Positions 30,951 through 43,059 of a DNA stretch of 64,000 bases are shown here, one piece after another. The notes below the pieces were generated by a model. That model was not told the DNA's origin. It searched no databases and saw only the letters and a list, made by a program, of their open reading frames with translations. Position 1 is the first letter of the stretch, and every line of letters begins with the position of its first letter. Source of the DNA: Phallusia mammillata (lineage: Eukaryota > Chordata > Ascidiacea > Phlebobranchia > Ascidiidae); assembly GCA_003260075.1 (NCBI GenBank), contig QLIY01000262.1, positions 1 through 64,000 of the forward strand. The letters are read 5' to 3'. A program made the translations under genes and the position numbers.

Positions 30951-33900
30951 TTATCTTGTTTTCTCTTTTTTCTGGGTGCGCTTTTTTTCCTTTTCCTTTC
31001 GTTCATTCTTTTTGATCTTCTGTAGTTCCCGGTCATGCTGCACAAAAATCAAAGAGAGGTTAGGCCAAGAAAATTGGAACCAAATATTGCCATTTTTTCA
31101 CATTTAGTTTAATACTAGTTTAATACAACTGAATGTAAGCATTCACACAACACACTGTTTGGCTCAACAGAACAACATAATTTGTGGCATTTTCAAAAAT
31201 TGTTATTATTTCATACATTGTACATATTTCAATAGATTGTTAATATTGCTTTTAGTGTAGGTCCTAAAAACATATCTCCTAAGATTGTAATCTAACTCTA
31301 ACATTATTGAATTGTATTCAAAAGTCTCTGGACATATCAGCCACATCTAACAAATTAACAAAACTAAATATCATGAGCCAACCTATTACATAAAAAAGTG
31401 TTATGGAAACCAAGCAAACAGTTAAGGACATTAAAAGGCGAAACCAAGCAGACATTAAACTAGTGGTGTAACGTTATTCGGTTTGTCGAATTTTTTTGGC
31501 CGAATCAGCCATTTCTACAAAGATTTTGTTTCGGCCGATCAATTTGTTGCGATTCGTCTGAAAGCGAATTATTTACGAACACAAATTTTAAGCATAGAGC
31601 GTGTATTTTTTGCTTGATAAGGTACAACACAATCTTTTGAACTACGCCATAACTAAAATCTTGTCTACTAATATGGTTTTGAAAAACATTATCGTTTCTC
31701 CCACTCCAGGCAAAAAAGTCAGTAATTAATTGGCAGGTTGGCAACTATAGCTGAGGCAATTTAAAACTTACAGAAGTAAACTGATATTAAAACACAAGTA
31801 TTACGTCGTGTAGCCTCACTGTTTGTCTGGTAGAAAAACTCATGTTTACAAGCCAAAAGCGGGGGCATACAACTTCATGTGTTATCATAAATGATTCACT
31901 TGATTAGGCCAAGTTTATTTGGTGTCGGCCAAACCCAAATTGGGCCAATTTGGTAGATATCTAATTAAAACTAAGCAGATATTTATAACTACAAACAAAA
32001 AGAAATAATAGGCAATGAAAAAAAGCAACACATGTCTTGTTTGTTGTTGGGTCATTACATGTTAGCAGACAAATAAAATCTACATGAAAGAAGTATTAGA
32101 AGTGTACCTTGTCTTTTTCTTTCTTTTTATCTGCCATTTCCTTCTGCTTTTGGCGTTCAACCTTCTCTGCTTGTGTAACCGATGCGGCATTCGTGTTTTT
32201 GAAAACACCCAATGCATCATCTTAAAGTAATAAAGAACTTGTAACACTGTTGCAGCACAAAAGTTTTTAAAATAAAGCTAGTACAGACCACTAATTCATT
32301 GCTTGAAAATATATGGAAGGTAAGCTCTGGCCGATTGCTTTGCATCTTACAGGCTTTGCATATTGTGGATTCATTTCCAACATTTTTTTTACACTTTTAT
32401 CACCTTACCTACTGACTTCACTCTTGGCTCAGGTCGACTCTCCGAAGTTTCACCAAACAATTGTTAAGGAAGTTGAGACTTAACAATAATTTTTTTTGAT
32501 GAAAATTAAATTTGTTTTAATAAAAAACAAAAAGATAATAACAAGGATATTGGACATGTCCTTGTGGTCCATCTTCAACAGAACTGTACATTGCTATGAC
32601 TGACTGCTTTACAGCACTACTTTGTTCATCCAATCCTGAGATAAAATTAACAATATTTTTTAAACCTAAGAGTAATAGTAACATTGGAAAAAGTATAAAC
32701 AGTAAAGATAAAAACAGATGTAACCAGCTTTGTACTTTGACACTATAAATAAAATACTAATATATATATATGTATGTATGTATATATATACTGAAACCTA
32801 GATTTCAATATGCTTGTTTATTAGGCACTGAGTTTTACAAAATGCAAGAGATTAGACCACCCCCCCCCCCCATTTTTCCATATCAGGCCCGCCGACTGGA
32901 GAAGTTGCCCGCCCCTGGGCTAGACCATAAATTAAACTTATTGTGACAACAATAATGTGCAATAACAAGAATCTCCGAATTCCAACACAAGAGACAAACT
33001 TCATACAGAAGATATTCTGGATGTTTGTTTTCCATAACAAAAAGATTTTTATGTACAGTCAAGGCTTGGCTGTTGGACGTTTCTTTGGCCAAAAGCATAT
33101 GTTTGCAAGCAATATGCATAGCTACTCATAAAGTTCCAAATGTCCTTGATACATCTTATCTGTCATTTATCCATTGGGACCAAAAAAGAAGTTGGTCAAA
33201 GTGTACAGCTATGCAGAACAACACAGCTTCCAGTTTGAGTTGGGGCTTTTAATTTTGGTTGCAATTGTACCAACTTTTAAGTTCAATGTGAGCTTTGTTA
33301 TTAAAAAACTCAGGTCCAAGCCGGTTCTCAGGCTTGCACTTTCAGGTATGGGGGCAAATGTTTGGCCCTTCTACAACTTTGACAAGAAGTAAGCATACAG
33401 GACTCCCAGTCTAGTATATTTAATAAACGTTACTTACGAGTTCCTTTTGTACGAAGTTGCTGTTGGGAAGCTTCCACATGGGCAGCCAAAATGGCATCAA
33501 TCCCATTCTCGCTATCTGCACCATTGAAATACAATAAATTTACTACATAGCAAAAATAAGCTGACAATTTATTTTGAAGAATAGTTGTCTAATAAAAACG
33601 TCTGGCATCAGACTGCATGACCCAAAAGGTTTAAATCGTAAAAGTTCAAATATTATAATAGGTTTGCAAATTGTTTATGTGGACAGACAATGCTATCCTG
33701 TAGTCTAATTATAGGTAAGAAAACATTCTCTTTAATCCAAAAAGGGCAAATTAAAAGTTCCTAACTAACTTCTTGTAAAGGCTCATTATTTTTTGGAGTT
33801 TGTTTCATAGTTTTCTTTGTCCCACCTTTTACATTTGTGTCCTCATTTGTATCAGTAGTCTTAGACCATCTTCGTAGCACTTCTGCCGAAACAGATTCCC

Positions 33901-35216
33901 CATCTTCCTAAAGGTACACATAAAAAAGGTCATTGTATCTTTGTTGGGTACATAGTAGCAAATCAATGTGCAGGAATATGTTCTGGAGCAAGTAAACTTT
34001 GGTACAGTCAAATTACATAGCCATTTAAGTTATATAGTTGTTTCTCAACTCTTCTTTTTCCTTCACTGTCTCCTTACCAGCCGGGTAATTAAATCCCCCC
34101 CCCCCAAGAAAACATTCTCTTTAATCCAAAAAGGGCAAATTAAAAGTTCCTAATTAACTTCTTATAAAGGCTCATTATTTTTTGGAGTTTGTTTTAAATT
34201 TCTCTTTGTCCCACCTTTCACATTTGTGTCCTCATTTGTATCAGTAGTCTTGCCCCCCCCCCCCATCTTCGTAGCACTTCTGCCGAAACAGATTCCCCAT
34301 CTTCCTAAAGTTACAAATAACAAAGTTTATTGTATCTTTGTTGGGTACATAGTAGCAAATCAATGTGCAGGAATATGTTCTGGAGCAAGTAAACTTTGGT
34401 ACAGTCAAATTATATAGCCATTTAAGTTATATGGTTGTTTCTCAACTCTTCTTTTTCCTTCACTGTCTCCTTACCAGCTGGGTAATTAAAAATATAAATC
34501 ATGATAAACTTATTTTATTACCACAGTCTACATAATAGTAAAGGGTGTGAAACTAGTTTGTTATACATTCAGTGTTGTGATAAAACCACATGTAATCAAT
34601 GCCCCCCCCCCGATAAACTTATTTTATGACCACAGTCTACATATAGTCTACAATAGTGAAGGGCGTGGAACTAGTTTGTTATACATTCAGTGATGTGATA
34701 AAACCACATGTAACCAATACATTGAAAATATTACCAAGTCTCCACACAGCCTCTATGTGCCTCTAAAATAACTTAATTTCTTCTATTGGCCATGTAAAGA
34801 GATTTGCCAGATATATTCAGTTACAACTGTCCGAAGTTCTATCAGTGTTCCAAAACTAAGTGCAAACATTGGTAATGGCACCTGTCAGGCATTTTTGAAC
34901 TAACCATGCATGTGAAACATACCAAATAACTATACATAGTACTTTTCTGGGTCCAAAGATGTTGTTTTTAACCACATACATGCTTAGTTTCTGCTCAATG
35001 TAAACACCAATTACAGTGTGTAATCTACCCAAAATAAAATATATTTACCAGCATTGACCCAAGAACTTCAGCTAAAGCTTCTTGCGTGTTTGTGTCATCA
35101 TCATTTTCTTCTAGAATTCCAGTGATGTAAGAAGCATACACATCACTATCAATATCTAGTGATGTCAGTTTGGCACACAGCCACCCTTCAAAATCCTCTG
35201 ATTCAATTTCAGCCAT
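30951..35216 (-). CDS. CCDC43: Coiled-coil domain-containing protein 43
   Basis: Exons on the minus strand: 35216-35049, 33907-33826, 33515-33438, 32635-32556, 32439-32409, 32220-32108, 31037-30951. Phases agree. The N-terminus MAEIESEDFEGWLCAKL...VYASYITGILEE matches the CCDC43 family, and so does the charged tail ending KNERKEKEKKRTQKKEKTR. The middle shows LRRWSK, IDAILAAHVEAS and FKNTNAASVTQAEKVERQK. The cellular role of CCDC43 is poorly defined. The donor of 32556 (GTCCAA) and the short exon 32439-32409 are the least certain parts. A poly-C-broken second copy of exon 2 at about 34116-34310 carries an in-frame TAA just past the chosen donor, which supports ending that exon at 33826. Confidence 0.88.
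32758..32792. repeat. AT/GTAT-rich microsatellite
   Basis: TATATATATA followed by three TGTA units and TATATATATA, in an intron of CCDC43. Confidence 0.6.
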
Positions 35217-35307
35217 CTGAACAAAGTTTTTTATCAAATTGGATGAGCACTTATGTAGACAAATTTCATATGCTGTTTCTATGTAGTTAAGATGAACATA
35301 AATTCAT

Positions 35308-35460
35308 AACTGGGATCAGCCCTGAAGCATCTATGCAGACCAGCGATCACAGCACACTCATGTAGCCTACGCCTTGTCATATAGTGGTGAATGCTTGGTG
35401 ACCGGCTGATGCGGTATGGCGCCTTCAATGGGCCTGGCGTACTGTGATCTGTTTCTATGT
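35308..35460. repeat. Dispersed repeat; local assembly copy at about 35611-35760
   Basis: GGGATCAGCCCTGAAGCATC through GTACTGTGATCTG is repeated after poly-C at about 35600-35611. Related sequence occurs at 10014-10075 (reverse) and, in its left part, at about 7495-7535 (ATGTAGACCAGCG). It is therefore a genuine dispersed family plus one assembly duplicate. Class unknown. Confidence 0.55.
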
Positions 35461-35850
35461 ATTATACATTAGCCAAGGAGTGTCAAATACACACAATAAG
35501 ATACAGCTCTAGCTGCTTCTGCAAGTTGCCTTAAGTTTTGTTTTGTGAAAGAAAACATTGCACTAAAACTCTATCTATAAGATAGAAATAGGTGCTCCAC
35601 CCCCCCCCCCCAGCCCTGAAGCATCTATGCAGACCAGCGATCACAGCACACTCATGTAGCCTACGCCTTGTCATATAGTGGTGAATGCTTGGTGACCGGC
35701 TGATGCGGTATGGCGCCTTCAATGGGCCTGGCGTACTGTGATCTGTTTCTATGTATTATACAGTGTTATATATTAGCCAAGGAGTGTCCCCCCCCCCCTT
35801 AGCACAACAAAAAAGGTGGCACAATTAGCACTAAACCCATTGTAGCTACA

Positions 35851-36053
35851 CTCTAAACCAGGGGTTCTTAACCAGGGGTGCACGCGCCCAAAGGGGTGCG
35901 AGAACTGTTCCTAGGGGGTGCAGGGATGCTGAATCATTAGGGTTGGTTAGGTCTATTCTATATCAATACAAAAACCCAGGGGGGTGCGAAAATTGGTCGG
36001 TGATTTGAAAGGGGTGCAGCAAAGAAAAAAGGTTACGAACCACTGCTCTAAAC
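35851..36053. mobile_element. 187-bp hAT-type element with CTCTAAAC target duplication
   Basis: The element proper is 35859-36045, from CAGGGGTTCTTAACC to GGTTACGAACCACTG. CTCTAAAC lies at 35851-35858 and 36046-36053. The right-hand copy also serves as the left target duplication of the next element. Confidence 0.8.
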
Positions 36054-37011
36054 CAGTGCTCTTCAACCTTTTTCCCCGTTGTATACCTTTTACAATTTTT
36101 GAGCAACTTTGTATACCCTACACATAGCAATTTATAAATGTGCACAGAAAGTAACAGTCAACCAATAGGTACTTGCCTGGTCGCGTGAATTATTGTTATG
36201 CAAGGCCAGGAGTACACAACCTGTGGCCGTGAACATGTAAACTGAAATATTTGGATTTGCAAAACTAGTTTGAGGGGCTGGAAAAAATATTAACAGCCCA
36301 GAAGCCGCATGTTTGAGACTTTTTTTGTAAGCCTATTATGGGTAAACAATGCGAAAACAGGCATCATTAGCGTCACAATTTAGATGGTGACGTTATAAAC
36401 AGTAAAGTCTGATCCCTAGACTGTTCTACGTAACAAGCTAGAAATTAAATTGGCTATCAGGCACTGTTAATAAAGATTTACGATGCGGCCGTCACAGCGG
36501 AAAGGTTGTGCACCCCTGTGCTACGTCCAGGAAATTTAGCATACAAAAGTGTGTAAACGTAAGAAGTTGATTTAATGGCTGGCTTGTTGCTGCATTCTTT
36601 CAGCGATTTGGACATGTGGTGTGGTGTTGACTTGTTCTCATGTGGTGTGGTGTTGACGTGTTCTCATTTTTTTTATTCACAATCCTTTACTCCAGGAATA
36701 TTAAAAGTAAAATTTCAGAAAGTACATTGTTCAACCTTAACTGATACTCCAGGTATGTGATTATTTGCTTCATAATTCCCATTATTGATACAACAATCGC
36801 AACCTAACGCAATAATATTTACAACAAGTAGGTCAGTCTCACATAGGTCACCATGCTATGTCTTCCTGCATTTCATAAAAATAGCGACGTTTAGTAACAC
36901 TGACCTCAGCTGTATTCCCTTCGTATACCTTTCTTCAGTCATATACCCTAGTTTTAATGTGGTATATACTTGGGTATACAGTATACCCGGTTGAAGAGCA
37001 CTGCTCTAAAC
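36054..37011. mobile_element. 950-bp hAT-type element inserted directly beside the previous one
   Basis: The element proper is 36054-37003, with perfect 15-bp ends CAGTGCTCTTCAACC and GGTTGAAGAGCACTG. A third copy of CTCTAAAC is at 37004-37011. It contains a nested element at 36207-36518. No transposase frame was recognised. Confidence 0.82.
36207..36518. mobile_element. 312-bp hAT-like element nested in the 950-bp element
   Basis: Ends CAGGAGTACACAACCT and AGGTTGTGCACCCCTG are inverted, with two mismatches in 16. The flanks TGCAAGGC and TGCTACGT do not form a clear duplication. Confidence 0.55.
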
Positions 37012-40000
37012 CATTATGTGACTGAGGCTCAATAGCAATTTAGGATGGTGCATTGTTGATAAACAACACTGGTGTAAAGTGTTGGTGGGACCAGCCAAGG
37101 GAGCGAAAAAAACAACTATATGTGTAAGGGTAAGAGAGTGTTTGACAGGAAAAATAACTGAATAAAACTGCTGAACAGTTTTAAGCGCCAGAAGAAGGAA
37201 CGTATACGAAGTCCATGATATGTTATTAGTTCACCTTGAAGTTGGCATAATGTTTAGTTGTCAGGACGAGAAATAACTTTAAATGAAAATAATGACCAGG
37301 TTCATTAAACTAAAGGATAAATAGGAATAAAAAACTCGAATGAATAAAAAAGCGACAAGACGCAGGTAAAACGTTAACAAAACGGCCAGCATTTTTTGTT
37401 TCGTATTTTTCCAACAATTTTTTGGAGTATAGTATCATCCTTTATATTATAACGTGCATATTTATTTACCTGATATCCGTGTTGGATTTTCGCAGCACAG
37501 TAAAGGTGTATTATTCCATTCTTAATGGTAAAGTTCCGTCCAAAATTCACGTGTTTTGTCAAACCTCAGGTTAAACACCAAATGGTAGTTTCCCACGCCT
37601 CAACAAATAGATGTCGCTGTTGATATGTTTTTGTAGCTATTGTCACGTTTAAAAAGGAAGGCACCAAACTACAAATTCGTTTTTGTAGGAGCACCGCTCT
37701 TGCTTAGGAGGTTACAACCTAGTGTTGACTAGAGTGGGACACTATTTTGAATTATCGTATGGTAACACAAAACCTTTAAAATATCGTGGAGATTATCAAG
37801 AGAATACAAATGATTTTTCTATGATATAGCGGATACCTTTGATACCATTGCGCTGAGACTTATAATGAAACGCCGTTCTGGCAATATTTTTTTTTACCGT
37901 AATAGCTTTTCGGACAACACTTCCGTCGGTGACAAATTAACAATATACTAAAACCACAGCCAGTCAGAAAATTGTGAGCGGGTAAAATGATTCGAGAAAA
38001 CTCGACTGCTCTGAAAGGAAACCGCACTTTTGGTCATATTAACCGCACATTTGCATTTTAAAAACCATGGACCACCTTGTGCGTGTCGCTAGCATCAAAT
38101 TTGTGAAAAACGCTTTGTGGACCAGTTACAGACTATTTTGTTTCTTATGTATTTTAAGAAAACACATAAGTTATCACAATTGTTAAAAGTGTACATAGCA
38201 TTCGGGTATGGCAAGTCTGATACCAAAGCTACCAATACCAAGGAAAATCCATAAGCAGGAAAATTTTCCTTGCAGACAGTCACACAACGGCGTTAATAAC
38301 GAGATTTTTATGCTGAGTGGCATGTTCCGCTGCATGATACACGTTACCAGTGAGAGTGCATGTCACTAACGCCTCATATCACGGACTCGTGCTTTGCTTT
38401 GCGCCATCAGTGCCACCCTGCACTGTACAACGCGTAACATTTCCTCTCGGGTTTGGCCCCCAGTGTTACTGACAGTCACCACCAGCCCTAAGTGAATCTA
38501 CGATGTCTATATTTGGTGATAATAAATGAGACAATGCTTCCACCGTTTCTATTTATGGTGAATATGCTGGTACCTCCATGCATCAAACTGCTTGAAAAAT
38601 GTTCCCAAATACCTAATAGATACACACCCAATCGCAATAATTTACATTAAATGCTCAATTTTAAGAAGATTTGAACAACGTTTGTACAGGTGGACTGAGA
38701 CAAAAATAAAAGTTTCATATCACTTTTTAACCTTGATGACCTTTGACACCATTAAAATAGTGGTTAACTACCATACCAAGCACATGTGCTGCAGTAAAGC
38801 GAATGTGAATATAATCTGTTTTCCACTGTTAGTGATGTAAAAATTTTGTTATGTCACAGCTAATCGTGCAAGTCATTTCAGGAAAAGAGACGCATGCTGG
38901 CTTTAAATTAAACAACATCCCAAAATTCTGAGAAAAACAGCGTGTTGTTGCCATGCACTTAGCAGAACAAGTATATGCAAAGCAATGTACACGATCGGTT
39001 TTTACCAGTATTAAGGGTCTTTAGGGGAAGTTTACAAACACATTAATTAAGTTGTTTAATTCAATTGAAAGTTGCGGTTTTTTTTAAATCAGGCTAAACA
39101 CGTGACACATAACATAGAAGTATTAGTACACTACATAGTACATATACAGACTCGGACACAATAAACAAACATTAAACTTAGTGTTTGGTTTCAGTTTATT
39201 TCATAATAGTTAGAGACTTGCGCAACACGAGACACAAGAACAAAGATCGCGTAAGGATACGCGAAATCGCACAAGAAACATAAGGGTTAAAAAGCATTGC
39301 GAAAGGTTGATTGAAGGCCACCTAATTTGTGATTGCACTTTTCCGGTGCAACGCATAAATCAAGTCAATATTTTGGTGTTTGCGATCAGGCAACGTACGG
39401 TTAAGTCTTCCGCAAGTTTTGACTCAAAAAGACACCTAAAGGCTGTGGGAGAGGCAGAAATAACAACACAACCAAACAGTTTAACATACGATTGTGTGTG
39501 TCTTACAATACAGAATAAAAACGAGAAACATAAATAAAAATAGAGGCGTACAAAACAACAACCTGTGTACGACAAGGCCTGTGGGCAATTTAAGGACTGT
39601 AAGGAAAATTTGTGAACGAGGCCTTCGATTTTAAACAACATTTGTGCATAAACTGCTGATACGACACTAAATTCACACCTTAAAAACAATTTAAAGTTTG
39701 CAATGAAACGTTGAAATAAAGAAATGTGTCATCATTTGAATGTCCCAGTTTTTGGTCACATTTTTGTACAAAGTTGTAAAAATGTTAAAGATGGATAAAA
39801 TCTTAAGGCTTAAATTTACATTAAAAAGGGCAGTAAAAATGGTGCTTTCCATGCAAAAGCATGATTGCAAGGTTGTAAAATCTTTCTTTTTCAGTTTAGT
39901 GTATAATTTTTAGACTCAATTTGCAGCCAGACAATGCGGCCTATTCCGTGTCTGAGGTTAATGCCAGCTGTTTCGTGAAGTGCCTATCAAGGCTCATTGA

Positions 40001-42495
40001 CATTAAAATTTGTCAGCAATAGGCTCGGGTGACCTGCAATCGTATCACCGTTACCGCAAAAACGCAGCGATTCGTCGAACAATCCAGAATACGCATGGCT
40101 GAAGGGACCGCAAAATGCACACAAACAAGAACTATACAAAACAAAATACATTGCACAGCGCTAGAACACAGTTTGGGACGGGCGTGGAAAACTTACTAAC
40201 ACAAATGGTGTAATCTCTTTAGCTCTGGCGAATATTGTTACCTCTATAGGTCACTATTGTAGAAAAAAGCAATTTAGAAACAAAGGGGATTGGCAGTCTG
40301 CAGGGCTTGGGTATTGCATAACGTACATTCATTTAGGTCTTGACCATAATGTAGGGAGCTTAAACGGTATGATTGCAAACAGATGCTCAACGGGCAGCAT
40401 GTATGATTACATCATCTAAAATCATCTGCACATTGTTGTTTGGGCAAAACAACAGGATGTGTATACCCCCCCCCCTTGGGTATTGCATAACGTACATTCA
40501 TTTAGGTCTTGACCATAATGTAGTGAGCTTAAACGGTATGATTGCAAACAGATGCTCAACGGGTAGCATCGTATGATTACATCATCTAAAATTATCTGCA
40601 CATTGTTGATTTGGGCAAAACAACAGGATGTGTATGTTTAGAAATTTCGCGGCACACACCAACCAAATACAACACGCCATTGTGTATAAATTTTGCAGCA
40701 TGGACTTTACATCTAACTTTGAACGATAAAGCACTTGGCCATGTTATTACAGCCAAGCTTCATAAAAGCAGCAATTAGGTACCATAACATTACTGCCAGC
40801 TATATGGTGTAGTGCAGAAGCACAGGCGAAGCTGGGCTATCCACCTGTTTAATTGGGCAATTATAATACATTACCCGCATAATGCTTGGCGACTGTTTCC
40901 GTATGTATGATGGGTGTGTGTTTCAGCGAAACCTTAATTGACATGGAATAGATGTGATACACGCTGACTGCCAACATAAGACATTTCAACTTAAGGAGTG
41001 TCATATAAATTTGTAATATAAATTTTAAAACCATAGGGCTAGCATATCCAATACCGAGGTTTGAATTAAGGCAGCGTCGAAAAAATAGCTCTACAAATCA
41101 CGTATAAACGGACATAACTAAATAAAAAGTTAAAAGGAACGGTTTTAGAACATGAAAGGTTACTCAAAGCCAACGCCTTTGCGGACACAAACTATGGAAG
41201 ACAGGAAAATGTATTTGGCCGCACAGGCATGCCACATGGGGTGCCAATAAACAAGTGTCGTTGACACATTTGTTTGACAATTTTGACGCTGGTCCCTCTG
41301 GGCCAAAATCCGACATACTAGTCCCCCCCCCCTGACATGGAATAGATGTGATACACGCTGACTGCCAACATAAGACATTTTAATTCAGGGACTGTCATAT
41401 AAATTTAAAAACCATAGGGTTAGCATATCCAATACCGAGGTTTGAATTAAGGCAGCATCGAAAAATAACTCTGCAAATCACGTATAAACGTACATAACTA
41501 AATAAAAAGTCAAAAGGAACGGTTTTAAAACATGAAAGGGGACTCAAAGCCAACGCCCATGCGGACACGAACCATGGAAGACAGGAAAATGTAATTGGGC
41601 GCACAGGCATGCCACATGGGGTGCCAATAAACAAGTGTCGTTGACACATTCGTTTGACAATTTTGTCGCTGGTCCCTCTGGGCCAAAATCCGACATAGTA
41701 AGGGGTGTTTTAATAAAGAGAATTGCTGGTGTGTCAAACTACAATGCAAATAAACACGCCCGGCGCACAGGATTCAGCTTTGGCTCTCGGCGTCAAGACA
41801 AATAAACAGCGTCGATTTGAAGAAGTTGACAGCGACAAAAGCACGCAGGCAGATGTAACAGCCTCGGAGCAAGGACCACGCTAATATTATTTCACAGGAA
41901 ATGATGATGAAGGCGCATGCGCATGCACACACGCAAACATGCACACAGAGTTTAGTGTCCCCCCCCCCACAGAGTTTAGTGTGGTGGCGGGTATGCACTG
42001 AGCAACGCACCATGGCCCAGGAAGTAGGCTGCTTATGCTAGCTGTTATGCATTCTCAATAACCCACGGCTAAGTGAGTGACAAAGTTACAGGCCGAAACT
42101 AGGTCTCTAAACATGCACACCCAAAGTTACATCATTGGTTTAACGAGTTTCCCTTTGCATACACGTTTCGCAGCAGCGTCAATTTTCAATCCACAAAGTG
42201 ACAAGAATTCAGGTACTTTTCAAGTTTATCCGCTACTGGAGAGCTATTCCCAGATACCAGGAAACTGAATGCGCATAAAATGTTGCATATTAAAATATAT
42301 ACCTCAAGGACTGAATCATGTAACATCAGGTACAGTAAACGGAGGGTTTTCGATAAAAACAAAGTAGTGTCTGGAAATTAGGAAGGGCGTTCGACACCAA
42401 CAGAACAGCAAAAGTCTGTGCATAACCCCATGTTGCCTCTTCCTCAAATTTGGGGCACAAAGGGTTAAGTACCTTATACCTGTCCTTTGCAAGGT
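37012..42495. other. Long non-coding stretch upstream of CCDC43 and downstream of the TNFAIP8-like gene
   Basis: No supported coding exon. A possible CCDC43 5' non-coding exon ends at about 37470 on the minus strand (ATATCAG before GTAAATAA); this is weak. Poly-C-joined duplicates are at about 40311-40466 / 40477-40640 and about 40920-41320 / 41334-41700. Part may be 3' UTR of the TNFAIP8-like gene. A CA/GCATGC-rich tract lies near 41912-41950. Confidence 0.4.
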
Positions 42496-43059
42496 TTATA
42501 AGACCCCATCATCAAGGAGTTCGTTTAGCCGGATGGCAATTTTGGCCAGAGAATCTTTGTAGTTGCCATTTGGTTCAAACAGAAGCTCTAGAAACTCTGT
42601 ATCCCCGAGAATGTCAAACACTGAGTTAATACGGTCCTTAGACTTGGATGTCAAATGGTTTTCGACAAGCTGTTGCAAAATGGTCCTTCCTTCGTTGATT
42701 TGTGTTGACAAGACATATTTGTCAAATGAAAATTCCACTTCGTAGAAACTGACTATGGTCATGGCAGCCATTTTTGTTTTTTGCTGCAGTTTGTGAGCCA
42801 GTTTTACCTCATCAGCGGAAAAACGATCGTTTTTTTCCAAGACACCAACCTTGATCATGACCTTGATGATATTGTGGAGCATTTTTTCAGCATCTTTTTT
42901 GTTTCCTGTTTGCTGCCTTCTAACCTTGTAAAACTCATCTAAAATGTCATAGGTCTTCTCATCAATAATCTTTTTCGTTAAACTTTTCGATGCCATCTTT
43001 CCCAAAATCTTTTTTTGTGCTTTCAATCCAAAATCTTTGGATTTAACCTCGTCTCCCAT
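42496..43059 (-). CDS. TNFAIP8 (TIPE) family protein
   Basis: A single uninterrupted coding exon of 187 residues, matching the usual 180-190 of the family. The sequence MGDEVKSKDFGLKAQKKILG...KMASKSLTKKIIDE starts in the family manner. NKKDAEKMLHNIIKVMIKVGVL, AMTIVSFYEVEFSFDKYVLS and NSVFDILGDTEFLELLF are hallmarks of the all-helical TIPE fold. Vertebrate TIPE proteins bind phosphoinositides and modulate apoptosis and immune signalling; the role here is inferred from the family. Which vertebrate paralogue (TNFAIP8, L1, L2 or L3) is closest cannot be told by eye. The start at 43059 is the first in-frame ATG and fits the family N-terminus. Confidence 0.93.
   Translation of the reverse strand: MGDEVKSKDFGLKAQKKILGKMASKSLTKKIIDEKTYDILDEFYKVRRQQTGNKKDAEKMLHNIIKVMIKVGVLEKNDRFSADEVKLAHKLQQKTKMAAMTIVSFYEVEFSFDKYVLSTQINEGRTILQQLVENHLTSKSKDRINSVFDILGDTEFLELLFEPNGNYKDSLAKIAIRLNELLDDGVL

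Noticed and set aside
33770..33825. Read-through extension of CCDC43 exon 2 (KTMKQTPKNNEPLQE frame)
   Set aside because: The allelic copy has an in-frame stop here, and ending at 33826 restores the phase with the next exon.
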